Source: Acinetobacter equi (lineage in GTDB: Bacteria > Pseudomonadota > Gammaproteobacteria > Pseudomonadales > Moraxellaceae). From it: a DNA stretch of 64,000 nucleotides. Shown one piece after another: positions 1-9,512 of the stretch. Under the pieces are notes generated by a model. The model was not told where the DNA came from, searched no databases, and worked only from the letters and a program-made list of their open reading frames with translations. Positions within the stretch are counted from its first letter, which is position 1; the number at the start of each line of letters is the position of its first letter. The translations under genes were made by a program, and so were the position numbers. The stretch spans positions 310,001-374,000 of the forward strand of contig NZ_CP012808.1 of NCBI RefSeq assembly GCF_001307195.1, in the 5' to 3' direction.

Positions 1-626
1 CCATCCGTATCATTACCAGCCCCAATACCAATCACTGGAGTCTGTGGAAATAATTCAGTAATCTCTTTACCCAACTGAGCTGGAACACATTCTAATAAAA
101 GAATAGCTGCGCCCGCATCAACAACAGCTTTACAATCTGCGATCAACTTGTCAGCAGCTTCACGTGTACGTGCTTGTAATTTATAGCCACCCAAGACATG
201 AACTGACTGAGGTGTAAGCCCTAAATGGACACAAACTGGAATTCCATTACGTGTAAGCACTTCTACAGTTTCACTTAACCACGCACCACCTTCCATTTTG
301 ACCATTTGTGCACCAGCTTGCATAACAGTCTTCGAATTGACTAAAGCATCATTTAATGTGGCATAGCTCATAAAAGGCAGGTCAGTCATGATAAATGCAT
401 GCTGATTACCACGACGTACAGCAGCAGTATGATAAGCCATATCTGCAACTGTAACTGGCAATGTAGAATCTCGACCTTGAATTGACATTCCTAAAGAATC
501 GCCAATCAAAATGCTGTCAATTTCTGCGATTTCCATTGCTTTTGCCATACTTGCATCATAACAAGTTAAACAAGAAAATTTACGTCCATCTGCTTTAAAT
601 TGTCTTAAGTTGCTTAAACTTATCAT
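1..626 (-). CDS. panB: 3-methyl-2-oxobutanoate hydroxymethyltransferase, N-terminal 208 residues (runs off the window)
   Basis: Ketopantoate hydroxymethyltransferase, first committed step of pantothenate/CoA synthesis: 5,10-methylene-THF plus alpha-ketoisovalerate gives ketopantoate; cytoplasmic, Mg-dependent. The reverse strand is open from an ATG at 626 to the window edge, so the C-terminal ~55 residues and stop are missing. Translated family motifs seen are ILIGDSLGM near residue 42 (metal-binding Asp), MTDLPFMSY near 80, KMEGG near 110, HLGLTPQ near 135 and LLLECVP near 180. It lies 41 bp downstream of folK on the same strand, the usual pcnB-folK-panB(-panC) order of gammaproteobacteria, so panC is expected beyond position 1. 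Assignment is secure; only completeness is not visible. Confidence 0.95.
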   Translation of the reverse strand, partial: MISLSNLRQFKADGRKFSCLTCYDASMAKAMEIAEIDSILIGDSLGMSIQGRDSTLPVTVADMAYHTAAVRRGNQHAFIMTDLPFMSYATLNDALVNSKTVMQAGAQMVKMEGGAWLSETVEVLTRNGIPVCVHLGLTPQSVHVLGGYKLQARTREAADKLIADCKAVVDAGAAILLLECVPAQLGKEITELFPQTPVIGIGAGNDTD

Positions 627-667
627 GAAGATGTTCCTCTAAAAATGCATAGAACATGCTTTTTAAA

Positions 668-1159
668 TCAATTAATATTCGCCCAATTTTGATCTTCCAA
701 CATTGTTAAAGTCGGATTCTGAAGTAAAGGAGAATGTTTCAATATTTGCCCATTAAGCTGCAAATCTGCATCTAAATCGAGTAATGGAATAACAACAAAA
801 TCTCGTTCTAAAATTCCAACATGCGGTACTGTCAAGCGTTCATTTTTTATTGATTCATTACCATAAATCAATAAATCTAAATCTAAGGTCCGCTCACCCC
901 AACGGCGCAAACGAACACGACCCGATTCATTTTCAATTTTTTGTAATTCATCTAATAAATCTAATGGCTCTAAATTTGTTTCTAAGCATGCAACAGCATT
1001 TAAATAATGTGGTTGATCTTGCGGCCCCATAGGTGGGCTTTGATATAACTTAGACACTGAAACCACACCCAATTCACTTAACTTTTGTATAGCATCAACT
1101 AAGATTTGTCGTGAATCTCCTAAATTACTTCCCAATCCAATGTATGTTTTTACGCTCAT
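668..1159 (-). CDS. folK: 2-amino-4-hydroxy-6-hydroxymethyldihydropteridine pyrophosphokinase
   Basis: HPPK transfers pyrophosphate from ATP to 6-hydroxymethyl-dihydropterin in folate synthesis. The 163-residue product has the N-terminal LGSNLGDSR motif (residues 9-17) and the signature RRWGERTLDLDLL (about residues 84-96), whose Asp pair binds the two Mg ions. Length matches the family (about 160). Its ATG overlaps the pcnB stop by 4 nt, so the two are translationally coupled, and panB follows 41 bp downstream; one operon is inferred. Nothing unusual is seen. Confidence 0.96.
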   Translation of the reverse strand: MSVKTYIGLGSNLGDSRQILVDAIQKLSELGVVSVSKLYQSPPMGPQDQPHYLNAVACLETNLEPLDLLDELQKIENESGRVRLRRWGERTLDLDLLIYGNESIKNERLTVPHVGILERDFVVIPLLDLDADLQLNGQILKHSPLLQNPTLTMLEDQNWANIN

Positions 1160-2616
1160 TGTGTTGGTCCAAAAGTAACTTGGCTTAAATCACGTTTTAC
1201 ACGCTTACGCTTTAAAATTGGATGATCTGCACCAATACCATCAGGATTATTTACTGATGCAATCACAGCACGCTCTTCAGCTTCATATTTCGCCTTTCTA
1301 ACGCGACGGCTTTTATGTTCAGGCTCATTCACTAAAGGTTCAATTTCAACTTGTTGATGTGTCTGTTTTAAATTTGGTTCATCTTGAGAAGCTTTACGAC
1401 GTGAGCGAGCTCTTTGTCGATTATATTGGCTAATCGCACGCTCTCTCTCATCATTCGACATGACTTGATAAGCATCCCACCACGCTCCCATTCCTTGTGT
1501 ACCAGCATCGCCAGACTTTTCACGTAATAATAAAAAGTCAAAACCGGCCCTAAAACGAGCATGAGCTGAAAGGGCTTGTATCTGCTGTGGCTTTGGGTTC
1601 AACAAACGTGTTTGCATTTCCCAAACTTCTCGAATAAATGTTTCAGCAAAACGAGGAATAATTGTCCTTGTTCCTTGTTTCTTTAAAACATCTAAACCAG
1701 CTTGCGCTCTTGCTTCGGCAGGCACAATACCTCTAGATAAATAATACTCACAACGCTCTAAAAAGGTTTCCCACAATAAAACCGCATAGAAAAATGCAGG
1801 ATTAATTGTTTTACCAATAGAAATGCGTTGATCTGTATTCCTTGCAGCTCGCTCAATAAATGATGTGATATTCGGAGGTACCTCAGCAAATAACTGCTTC
1901 CAAATATTAAACTCATTGAGCATAGGTAGCACGCGATTTAAATGACCGCATGTAAATAGTTTTTGAGATTCATCATATAAACGATGTGGAGAGACATCTC
2001 TTAATAATGTTGTTAATTCAGGTGTAAATATATCAAGAATACGCTGATCGATATTAAAATTTAATTTTGCAGAAAAGCGTAACGCTCTCAACATACGAAC
2101 AGGATCTTCCTCAAAACGTGTCTGTGGATCACCTAATAAACGTAATGTTTTTGAATAAACATCATCAACAGCATTACAAAAATCGAGCACAATTCCTTTA
2201 CGTGGTTGGTAATACAACGTATTAATTGAGAAATCACGTCTAACAAAGTCTTGCTCTATCGTACCCCAATTATTGTCTCTAAGAATCATTCCTGCTGATG
2301 AAGTGACTTCTTTTTTAGGTGGTGCACGAAACGTCGCAACTTCTACTAACTCTCGTCCGGAATAGACATGAGCAAGCTCGAAACGTCGTCCAATAATTCG
2401 ACAACGTCGTCCAAATACTTCTTTAACCTGTGCTGGTGTTGCATTAGTGACGGCATCAAAATCTTTTGGATTTTGACCCAACATCAAATCTCGTACACCG
2501 CCACCCACGATATACGCTTCGTAACCCGCTTTAGTTAAAGCATCAATAACATCTAGAATATAAGCAGGCAATTGTGCAGTGGATAAGCCACATTTTGACG
2601 CGCGCAAAGTTTGCAA
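1156..2616 (-). CDS. pcnB: poly(A) polymerase I
   Basis: Adds 3' poly(A) tails to RNA and so promotes decay. The 486-residue protein has the nucleotidyltransferase signature GGGVRDLMLGQNPKDFD near residues 38-54 (the DFD Asp pair binds metal), RRDFSINTLYY near 125 and an Arg/Lys-rich C-terminal tail (from about residue 410) typical of bacterial PAP I. The start is a TTG at 2616, supported by an AGGAG ribosome-binding sequence ten bases upstream; no ATG lies near. It overlaps folK by 4 nt and begins the pcnB-folK-panB operon. A tRNA CCA-adding enzyme is the other family possibility, but the basic tail and the folK neighbour favour pcnB. Confidence 0.93.
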   Translation of the reverse strand: MQTLRASKCGLSTAQLPAYILDVIDALTKAGYEAYIVGGGVRDLMLGQNPKDFDAVTNATPAQVKEVFGRRCRIIGRRFELAHVYSGRELVEVATFRAPPKKEVTSSAGMILRDNNWGTIEQDFVRRDFSINTLYYQPRKGIVLDFCNAVDDVYSKTLRLLGDPQTRFEEDPVRMLRALRFSAKLNFNIDQRILDIFTPELTTLLRDVSPHRLYDESQKLFTCGHLNRVLPMLNEFNIWKQLFAEVPPNITSFIERAARNTDQRISIGKTINPAFFYAVLLWETFLERCEYYLSRGIVPAEARAQAGLDVLKKQGTRTIIPRFAETFIREVWEMQTRLLNPKPQQIQALSAHARFRAGFDFLLLREKSGDAGTQGMGAWWDAYQVMSNDERERAISQYNRQRARSRRKASQDEPNLKQTHQQVEIEPLVNEPEHKSRRVRKAKYEAEERAVIASVNNPDGIGADHPILKRKRVKRDLSQVTFGPTQ

Positions 2617-2749
2617 AAGACGTTGTCTCCTACGTCTGAACGTAAAAAATATAAGATGGCGCTAATCATATCGCTAACACAATCAAAGGGCAATTTTAAT
2701 CTCTCAATTGCCTATTGAAACCGCATTAAAATATATTTTTATTTCGTAA

Positions 2750-3139
2750 CTAAAGTGCAAGTTTTAGCTTATTCTTTTCAAATAAAGATAGACCGATCCC
2801 TTTTACTTGCTGAATATCTTCAATAGATTTAAATTTTCCATTTTTATTTCGATATTCAATAATTGCTTCAGCTTTTTTTAAACCAATACCGGTTAGCTGT
2901 TGTAATTCATTTACTGTTGCTGAATTCAGTTTTATTTTATTTGTCGTCGCATATTGTCCCGATGTTCCTAATGTATCATTTACAGTACTTTCTTTTCCCT
3001 TGAAGGTACGATCATGTGTTTCTTGTTTTAACTTCCATTCTAGATATTTTTGATCATAGGATTGAGCTAAAACCTGCTGATTAAAGCTCAAAAATATCAT
3101 CATAACCAAAAAAAAATTATACGATATTACTTTTTTCAT
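2750..3139 (-). CDS. ComEA-like helix-hairpin-helix DNA-binding protein, exported
   Basis: A 129-residue protein with a signal peptide (MKK, hydrophobic core to about residue 23, cleavage after VLA). The C-terminal half is a double helix-hairpin-helix domain: LNSATVNELQQLTGIG and IQQVKGIG are the two GIG hairpins (about residues 72-122). Exported HhH proteins of this form (ComEA/YbaV) bind incoming double-stranded DNA in the periplasm during natural transformation, which Acinetobacter performs. The gene lies 13 bp downstream of mazG on the same strand. Role in DNA uptake is inferred from domain and export; the family also includes uncharacterised YbaV proteins. Confidence 0.85.
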   Translation of the reverse strand: MKKVISYNFFLVMMIFLSFNQQVLAQSYDQKYLEWKLKQETHDRTFKGKESTVNDTLGTSGQYATTNKIKLNSATVNELQQLTGIGLKKAEAIIEYRNKNGKFKSIEDIQQVKGIGLSLFEKNKLKLAL

Positions 3140-3152
3140 TGTGACCCTATAT

Positions 3153-3926
3153 TTACTCTTTTTGTTGTTTTAACTCCCGCTTTGCCTTATCCCATAGCTG
3201 ATCCATTTCTTCTAATGACATATTTTCAATATTTTTATTTTGTAAAAATGCTTGATCTTCTATATAGGCAAATCGTGCTCTAAACTTATGAATGGTTTGT
3301 AATAATGCCATTTCACTAGATACACCTAGTTTACGCCCAATATTAATCAATGAAAACAAACAATCACCAAATTCATCACAAATTTCATCATTTTCTTGTT
3401 TTATTACAGCTTCTTTTAACTCTTGTATTTCTTCATCCAACTTAGCATATGCACTTTGCATATCTGGAAAATCAAACCCAAAATCTGCAGCTTTTTCCTG
3501 AATTTCATGAGCTTGCTTAAGCGCAGGGCCATGTTTGATATCACTCAATCTTCGATGAGCTTTATTTTTTTTCTCTTTTTGCTTAATTTGCTGCCACAAA
3601 GTAGCCACATCATCTTTGTTAAGTTGAGGAAAGCTTTCTTTTTCAAATACATGAGGATGTCGTCTGATGAGTTTTTGAGTAATAACTTCAACAACATCAT
3701 TAAAATCAAATGTATCTTGTTCACTATACATCTGTGATTGGAATACAACTTGCAATAATAAATCACCAAGTTCTTCTTTCACTTCATGGATATTTCCAGA
3801 CTGAACAGCAGCTTCAACTTCGTAAGCCTCTTCAATAGCATAACGCGTCAAAGTCTGTGGGGTTTGTGCTTGATCCCATGGGCATTCTTGACGCAATTTA
3901 CGCATGATCTGTAAAAGTTGATCCAT
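3153..3926 (-). CDS. mazG: nucleoside triphosphate pyrophosphohydrolase MazG
   Basis: Hydrolyses (d)NTPs to NMP and pyrophosphate, a house-cleaning enzyme. Two tandem MazG domains are visible: first with YAIEEAYEVEAAV and EELGDLLLQVVF (ExxE and ExxD metal-binding motifs), second with DEEIQELKEAV and DEFGDCLFSLINIG. I place the start at the ATG at 3926 (MDQLLQIMRKLRQECPWD), preceded by GAGAG five bases upstream, because family members begin just before the conserved ECPWDQAQTP segment. An upstream in-frame ATG at 4004 would add 26 residues with no family counterpart. Length 257 residues matches the family (about 263 in E. coli). Confidence 0.93.
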   Translation of the reverse strand: MDQLLQIMRKLRQECPWDQAQTPQTLTRYAIEEAYEVEAAVQSGNIHEVKEELGDLLLQVVFQSQMYSEQDTFDFNDVVEVITQKLIRRHPHVFEKESFPQLNKDDVATLWQQIKQKEKKNKAHRRLSDIKHGPALKQAHEIQEKAADFGFDFPDMQSAYAKLDEEIQELKEAVIKQENDEICDEFGDCLFSLINIGRKLGVSSEMALLQTIHKFRARFAYIEDQAFLQNKNIENMSLEEMDQLWDKAKRELKQQKE

Positions 3927-4291
3927 AGTAACTCTCTTAACTACATCCATCAGATGATTATTCAAACGACAAAACGTGTAATAGTAATACACTTTCTCTA
4001 TCACTTATTATTAATCAAGATGACTTATCATTCCATTCGCTTATTTTTATTAATTCATCAAAAAAGACTATAGATAATTTTATTTAATTTATTTAATTAC
4101 AATAAGAATTTCTTATTACTAAAAAAAATATTATACTTGCCAAACAGAAAAGTAAAAAACAAATAAATATGTCACAAAATTAAATAAAAGTATAAATTAT
4201 TTGACATTTATATTACAAAAATCTAACATTAGCCGACTCAAATTTTTGAGCCATTTCTTAATTTTTTTTAATAATATTTGCGATATATATC
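3927..4291. other. A/T-rich intergenic region between divergent mazG and the secreted-protein gene
   Basis: 365 bp between two divergent genes. It must hold the mazG promoter on the minus strand (none picked with confidence) and the plus-strand promoter listed at 4201-4229. A short inverted repeat (CTCAA-ATTT-TTGAG) lies near 4237-4250 in the leader of the downstream gene. No reading frame of interest is seen. Confidence 0.5.
4201..4229 (+). promoter_or_regulatory. sigma70-type promoter for the 133-residue secreted protein
   Basis: A consensus -35 hexamer TTGACA (4201-4206), a 17-base spacer and a -10-like TAACAT (4224-4229) lie about 65 bases before the ATG at 4292. Only pattern matching supports it. 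Confidence 0.5.
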
Positions 4292-4693
4292 ATGAAAAAA
4301 TCAATCGTTTGTATAACAGCTCTTCTAATTACTTCATCTACTTTTGCTTACGACAAATTAAAATCTTCTGAATTAAAAGCAATGGACTGCGCAACTCTTT
4401 CTGTAGAAAAAGCAGATGCTAAACGCGCTCTTGAAAGCTCAGAACGTAATCTAGCAAACATCAATGCAAATGCACCAACAAAAACATTAGGTAAATTTGC
4501 AAGCGCAGCATTAGGTGCATTTGCAGGAAAATCTGAAACTATGGCAACTGCAAGCTCAGTTGCTGCAGGTTTAGGTGAAGATGATGGTACAGATGCAAGT
4601 AACCCAGCTATACAACAAAAAATTAAAGAAAATGCTCAAGCTAACTTTGATAACATTGCAGTTTTCCAAAAAACTAAAAAATGTAAAGTTTAA
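4292..4693 (+). CDS. small exported protein of unknown function
   Basis: 133 residues with a clear signal peptide (MKKSIVCITALLITSSTFA, cleavage at about residue 19-20). The mature part has an Ala/Lys/Glu-rich, probably helical stretch (residues 30-60), a Gly/Ala-rich middle containing ASAALGAFAG (residues 70-85) and two cysteines, near residue 32 and three residues from the end, that could form a disulphide in the periplasm. I do not recognise the family. It stands alone between divergent mazG and convergent der, with its own promoter and a shared terminator. No Shine-Dalgarno sequence is visible before the ATG, where the leader is almost all A/T. Signal peptide and isolated transcription unit make it a real gene; function unknown. 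Confidence 0.75.
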   Translation: MKKSIVCITALLITSSTFAYDKLKSSELKAMDCATLSVEKADAKRALESSERNLANINANAPTKTLGKFASAALGAFAGKSETMATASSVAAGLGEDDGTDASNPAIQQKIKENAQANFDNIAVFQKTKKCKV

Positions 4694-4717
4694 GTTCTAA
4701 TAAAAATACAAGTAAAA

Positions 4718-4745
4718 AAGCCCAAAGATAACTTTGGGCTTTTTA
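4718..4745. terminator. bidirectional intrinsic terminator between the secreted-protein gene and der
   Basis: Perfect stem AAGCCCAAAG (4718-4727), loop ATAA, CTTTGGGCTT (4732-4741), followed by T-rich sequence on the plus strand; an A-rich run on the other side gives a T run for der on the minus strand. Confidence 0.85.
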
Positions 4746-4758
4746 TTTAAATTAGAAA

Positions 4759-6168
4759 TTAACGCTTAAATTTCTTCTCTGCTTTCTTAAATTTTTGAAC
4801 ATAGCGACGACGACGAGCAGCTGTTCTTTCATCAATTTGAGATTTACGACCTTCAAATGGATTTTCTGAAGTTTTAAATTCAATTTTTACAGGTGTACCT
4901 TCTAACTTATAAACTTTACGAAATACGTTTTCTAAGTAGCGACGATAATCAGCTGGTGTTTTATCAACCTTATTACCATGAATAACGATCGTTGGTGGAT
5001 TTTGCCCACCCATATGCGCATAACGCATTTTAATACGACGACCTTGTACCATTGGCGGTTGATGTGCATCAGTAGCATCATTTAAAATTTGTGTGATTTT
5101 AGCAGGTGAAACTTTTAGATGTGAAGAATCGTATGCACGATGGATTGATGGATATAAATCACCCACCCCTGTACCATGCAAAGCAGAAATTAAATGAATT
5201 TTTGCCCATGGAATAAAGTCAAAACGACGGTCAACATCGAGTTTACATTGTTTACGATCATATTCGGACATATTGTCCCATTTATTAATCGCAATCACCA
5301 TGGCACGACCAGCTTCTAAAGCATAGCCTATCAAATGCAAATCTTGCTCAACAATACCATCACGCGCATCAACTACAATTACAACAACATGTGCATCTTT
5401 CATCGCTTGTAAAGTTTTTACAATTGAGAATTTCTCAATCATTTCATCTACTTTACCTTTACGACGAACACCTGCTGTATCAATCAATGTATATTGACGA
5501 CCATCACGCTCAAAAGGAATATAAATTGAGTCACGTGTTGTACCTGGTTGGTCAAATGCAACAACACGATCTTCACCAAGCAACCGGTTTACTAATGTTG
5601 ATTTACCCACATTTGGACGACCAATAATAGCAAGACGTAGTCCTGTATTTTTGTCGTGTTCCTCAGGATTTTCATCTTCAGGTACATCAGCCAATACATC
5701 TTCAAGCATTTGCTGAACGCCACGACCATGGCTTGCAGCAACTTGAAGCGGCTCACCCATTCCTAGCTTAAAGAATTCAACAAGTGCAGCTTCTGCATGA
5801 ACACCATCGACTTTATTGGCAACTAAAAATACTTTTTTACCTAATGTACGTAATTCACGTGCAATTTGTTCATCAGATGCAAGTAATCCTGCACGAGCAT
5901 CTACTACAAATACAATAATATCTGCTTCATTGATGGCTGTTTTAGACTGCTCAGCCATATATGAATCAATACCACCTTCAGACTCACCGATACCCCCTGT
6001 ATCGACTACGATGAAGGATTTATTTTGATACACAGCATCGCCATATTTACGGTCACGTGTAAGACCTGCAAAATCTGCAACGAGAGCATCACGGCTTTTG
6101 GTAATCTGGTTAAACAGCGTCGATTTTCCGACGTTCGGACGACCAATGAGCGCAATTACGGGTTTCAT
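4759..6168 (-). CDS. der: ribosome biogenesis GTPase Der (EngA)
   Basis: Essential double-GTPase that helps mature the 50S ribosomal subunit. Two G domains in tandem are visible: GRPNVGKST at about residues 9-17 and again at about 183-191, with DTGG and DTAG G3 motifs and NKVD and NKWD G4 motifs; a KH-like domain (from about residue 350) and a basic C-terminal tail follow. Length 469 matches the family. It is the last gene of the ndk-to-der cluster, but a 168 bp gap with a terminator separates it from bamB, so it may also have its own promoter there. Confidence 0.98.
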   Translation of the reverse strand: MKPVIALIGRPNVGKSTLFNQITKSRDALVADFAGLTRDRKYGDAVYQNKSFIVVDTGGIGESEGGIDSYMAEQSKTAINEADIIVFVVDARAGLLASDEQIARELRTLGKKVFLVANKVDGVHAEAALVEFFKLGMGEPLQVAASHGRGVQQMLEDVLADVPEDENPEEHDKNTGLRLAIIGRPNVGKSTLVNRLLGEDRVVAFDQPGTTRDSIYIPFERDGRQYTLIDTAGVRRKGKVDEMIEKFSIVKTLQAMKDAHVVVIVVDARDGIVEQDLHLIGYALEAGRAMVIAINKWDNMSEYDRKQCKLDVDRRFDFIPWAKIHLISALHGTGVGDLYPSIHRAYDSSHLKVSPAKITQILNDATDAHQPPMVQGRRIKMRYAHMGGQNPPTIVIHGNKVDKTPADYRRYLENVFRKVYKLEGTPVKIEFKTSENPFEGRKSQIDERTAARRRRYVQKFKKAEKKFKR

Positions 6169-6250
6169 AGATTAACCTTTATTCAAGATCAGCCAGTTGG
6201 TCTGGTCTGAACATCAGAAACAAATGGAAGAAATTAGATTTGTCAGAGAC

Positions 6251-6297
6251 TTAAATAAAAACACGGGGTATTGAATAGTCAATTCCCCCGCGTTTTA
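6251..6297 (-). terminator. intrinsic terminator downstream of bamB
   Basis: Read on the minus strand, a long imperfect stem (CGCGGGG...CCCCGTG, with inner arms AATTGA/TCAATA) is followed by TTTTTATTT. It sits in the bamB-der gap. Confidence 0.6.
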
Positions 6298-6336
6298 GAA
6301 TACGGATGGCTTAGTTTAACATAAGCCGCAGAAAAG

Positions 6337-7485
6337 TTAACGATTCTGCCAAACGCTAACAGCACCCTTTTGAGTTGCAACGTAAAGTTGATTATCAATC
6401 ACACGTAATGAACGTACTTCACCACTTGTTTTTGAACGCCCAACCAACATACCTGAACTTGGATCAACAATATGTAAGTAACCATCTAAATCACCTACTA
6501 TTAAATTTGTCCCCAACATTACAGGATTACTCAACTTACGATTTAACAATTGATCATTTTCCCACAACTTTTGACCAGATGTAATTTCGTATGCTGTTAA
6601 CTTACCATCAGTAGATGCAACAAACACGCCATTACCAACAACTTCAGGGCGCTTAGTACTACTTGAGTTTTCACTCCAAACAACTTGTTGATCGGCAAGA
6701 TTAAGTACTGTCACTTGTCCTTGATAACTTGTTGTTACCAAGAATTGACCAACAACAACCGGATCGCCATCAATATCATTCAAACGTTGAATTTCTGAAC
6801 GACCATCACTTAATGCAACACGACGTTGCATAAGAGGCGTACCTGTTAAAGAATCTATTACATAAACATATGCATTTGATGACGCAACAACAATTGCCCG
6901 ATCATCAATTGCTACAGGTGATGCATTACCACGTAAACTAAATTGAACTTGCGGTAATGCATATGCCCATACTTGTTGACCATCTGCAACACTATTCGCT
7001 GTTACAGTACCGTCATTACTTACTGTAATAACAAGGTTATTAATCACGAGCGATGGAGATAAAATTGCACCCGGTAATTGGGCTGTCCACATTTGCTCAC
7101 CAGTTGACTGGTCTAAAGCAAATAGTTCACCTTTGGTATTTCCAACAATAACCAAATTATTGGCAGCTTCTACACCAGCACTTAAGCCTAATTTAGAAAC
7201 TTTTTTCTCCCAAAGACGTTGTTTGCCCTGATAAGCAATCACTTTTCCTTTAGGATCTGCAACAAATACCGTGCCATTATTTGCATCTAACTGTAAACGT
7301 AAAGGGTCTTTTTCAGAAGATGAAGACACGCTTTGACTAAATACAGGTGCAATTCCAGTAATTTCTGTAATTTTCGGAACTGGATTTGGTTTTACTTTTT
7401 CGACTTTAACTTTATTACTTGAACAACCTACTAAAGCTAAGGTTAAAATTGTGAGTGCGAAAGGTATTTTAAATTTTCTATTCAT
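6337..7485 (-). CDS. bamB: outer membrane protein assembly factor BamB
   Basis: Lipoprotein subunit of the BAM complex that inserts beta-barrel proteins in the outer membrane. The 382-residue product has a lipoprotein signal with lipobox LVGC (Cys at about residue 21) and then PQQ/WD-like repeats of an eight-bladed propeller, e.g. LFALDQSTGEQMW, VYVIDSLTG, LTAYEITSGQKLWE and LHIVDPSSG. The ATG overlaps the yfgM stop by 4 nt, showing translational coupling. hisS-yfgM-bamB-der order is conserved across gammaproteobacteria. Confidence 0.96.
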   Translation of the reverse strand: MNRKFKIPFALTILTLALVGCSSNKVKVEKVKPNPVPKITEITGIAPVFSQSVSSSSEKDPLRLQLDANNGTVFVADPKGKVIAYQGKQRLWEKKVSKLGLSAGVEAANNLVIVGNTKGELFALDQSTGEQMWTAQLPGAILSPSLVINNLVITVSNDGTVTANSVADGQQVWAYALPQVQFSLRGNASPVAIDDRAIVVASSNAYVYVIDSLTGTPLMQRRVALSDGRSEIQRLNDIDGDPVVVGQFLVTTSYQGQVTVLNLADQQVVWSENSSSTKRPEVVGNGVFVASTDGKLTAYEITSGQKLWENDQLLNRKLSNPVMLGTNLIVGDLDGYLHIVDPSSGMLVGRSKTSGEVRSLRVIDNQLYVATQKGAVSVWQNR

Positions 7486-8186
7486 TCATTCTCATCCATC
7501 TGAGTATTTAATACAGGACGTTCGATCTCTGGATCATCAACCAAAACACCTAAACTTTGTAGTTTAATTTGTAAAATTGGACGCTCTTGTTTATTTTTAA
7601 CTAGATCATTCCATGCATTTAAATATGCTTTTTTAGCATTTTCATGATCATTTTTAGCAAAATAAACATCACCTTTTGCTTCTTCAGCCACCGCCTTAAA
7701 TGCAGGCTCAGTCACACTAGACAATGATTTTAAAGCATCATCATATTTTTTTTGTGCTAATTGAGCATACCCCAAACGTAATTTTACAATTTGAACAAGA
7801 CCAGCATCATCAACTTTTGAGTCTTCTACTTTTTTCAATGCTTTTTCTGCACCTGCATAATCTTCTTTATCATAAGCAAGTTTTGCTAAAAGCATTTGTG
7901 TTTGAATTGCTTGAGCTGAATCTGGTGCTTCTTTAACAATTTTATCAGCAGTTGCAATTAATTGTTGATACGCCTGATCACTACCTTCTGCAGCATTCAC
8001 TTCATCCATGATTTGCTGCACTCTAGCTGTATTTGTTTGTGATTCAGCTAGAGCTTTATTGTCCCACCATTTCCAACCGAAAAAGGCAATCAACGCAATT
8101 AAAATCCCACTTACTATGGCAGAACCATATTTTTTAGTAAAAGATTTTAAACCTTCAAGTTGCTCTTCTTCACTCAATGCGCTCAT
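7482..8186 (-). CDS. YfgM-like tetratricopeptide membrane protein (periplasmic chaperone/ancillary SecYEG factor)
   Basis: 234 residues: short cytoplasmic N-terminus (SEEEQLEGLKSFTKKYGS), one membrane segment (about residues 19-39), then a periplasmic TPR-like region (about 60-215) with repeated A-x-x-A-Y/L patterns. This matches YfgM (UPF0070), which in E. coli associates with the Sec translocon and PpiD and hands clients to periplasmic chaperones. It sits between hisS (30 bp upstream) and bamB (4 nt overlap), the conserved position of yfgM. Function by family only. Confidence 0.88.
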   Translation of the reverse strand: MSALSEEEQLEGLKSFTKKYGSAIVSGILIALIAFFGWKWWDNKALAESQTNTARVQQIMDEVNAAEGSDQAYQQLIATADKIVKEAPDSAQAIQTQMLLAKLAYDKEDYAGAEKALKKVEDSKVDDAGLVQIVKLRLGYAQLAQKKYDDALKSLSSVTEPAFKAVAEEAKGDVYFAKNDHENAKKAYLNAWNDLVKNKQERPILQIKLQSLGVLVDDPEIERPVLNTQMDENE

Positions 8187-8216
8187 TTGATTACCCTTTT
8201 CCTTATTTTCTATGGC

Positions 8217-9512
8217 TTATTTTGAAGTAAGTTTATTCACAATAAAAGAGACTGCATCAGCAAATGTAACTTCTGTTTGCTCTGCCGTTGCGAGTTCTTT
8301 AACTGAAAATGCCTCAGATTCTAATTCACGTTCACCCAAGATTAAAGCCAAAAACGCACCTGACTGATCCGCTTTTTTCATTTGGCTTTTCATTGAACCC
8401 TGAGAACCAACTTTTAAACGAATAGAACTATTCGCCTGTTCAAGCTGATCACGTAATTGCTCTGCCAAAACTAAAGCTTTCCCTTGAGAAGCTGGATCTG
8501 AAACCAAGAATACTTCACAATCACGTACAGGTATATTATCTTCAACTTGTTCAAGAAGTAGAAGTAAGCGCTCCATACCCATTGCAAAACCAACTGCAGG
8601 AATAGACTGATCAGCCTTACCTTTTAATTGACCAACTAAACCATCATAGCGACCACCGGCACATACCGTACCTTGTGAGCCTAAATGAGTTGTTGTCCAT
8701 TCAAAAACCGTTTTATTGTAATAATCTAAACCACGTACCAACTTCTGATTAATTACAAAACTAATCCCTGCATCTGTTAAATACTGTTTTAACTGATTGA
8801 AATGAGCTAAAGTTTCTTCGCCCATAAAGTCATGAAGTTTTGGTGCATTTTCTAAAATTACTTGAGTTTTTGCATCTTTAGAATCAAGAATTCGTAATGG
8901 GTTTGTTGTTAAACGACGCTGAGAATCTTCATCCAAATCTGCTTTATGCGCTTCTAAGAACTCAACCAATGCAGCGCGATATGCAGCGCGTTCATCCGAT
9001 TCACCTAAAGTATTCAACTCAAGTTGAACTTTATCTGACACACCCATACGTTTCCATAAACGTGCTGTCATTAAAATAAGTTCAGCATCTTGATCTGGTG
9101 TTGCAACACCAAAAGTTTCTACACCAAATTGGTGAAACTGACGATAACGACCTTTTTGTGGTTTTTCATATCGAAACATTGGTCCGACATACCACACTTT
9201 AGGCGTTGCACCGCGAAGTAAATTATGTTCGAGCATTGCACGCACACAACCTGCGGTACCTTCAGGACGTAAAGTCAAAGATTCAGGTGGATTACCCTTA
9301 TCTAGGAAGGTATACATTTCTTTTTCAACGATATCTGTTGCATCGCCAATTGAACGTTTGAACAAATGAGTTTGTTCAACGATTGGCAAACGGATTTGTT
9401 GATAGCCGTAAGCATCCATCAAAGAAGATAGATGCTGTTCTAGACGTCTCCACGCTGGAGTTTGCGTTGGAAGAATGTCATTAAAACCTTTGATTGCAAC
9501 AATTGAACTCAT
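8217..9512 (-). CDS. hisS: histidine--tRNA ligase
   Basis: Class II aminoacyl-tRNA synthetase charging tRNA-His. The 431-residue protein shows class II motif 2 ([20 protein letters not shown], about residues 111-130), the HisRS-specific [15 protein letters not shown] loop (about 258-272), motif 3 ([11 protein letters not shown], about 305-315) and an anticodon-binding C-terminal domain. Its start overlaps the ispG stop by 4 nt. The dense overlaps here imply one cotranscript with ispG, rodZ and pilF. Confidence 0.98.
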   Translation of the reverse strand: MSSIVAIKGFNDILPTQTPAWRRLEQHLSSLMDAYGYQQIRLPIVEQTHLFKRSIGDATDIVEKEMYTFLDKGNPPESLTLRPEGTAGCVRAMLEHNLLRGATPKVWYVGPMFRYEKPQKGRYRQFHQFGVETFGVATPDQDAELILMTARLWKRMGVSDKVQLELNTLGESDERAAYRAALVEFLEAHKADLDEDSQRRLTTNPLRILDSKDAKTQVILENAPKLHDFMGEETLAHFNQLKQYLTDAGISFVINQKLVRGLDYYNKTVFEWTTTHLGSQGTVCAGGRYDGLVGQLKGKADQSIPAVGFAMGMERLLLLLEQVEDNIPVRDCEVFLVSDPASQGKALVLAEQLRDQLEQANSSIRLKVGSQGSMKSQMKKADQSGAFLALILGERELESEAFSVKELATAEQTEVTFADAVSFIVNKLTSK

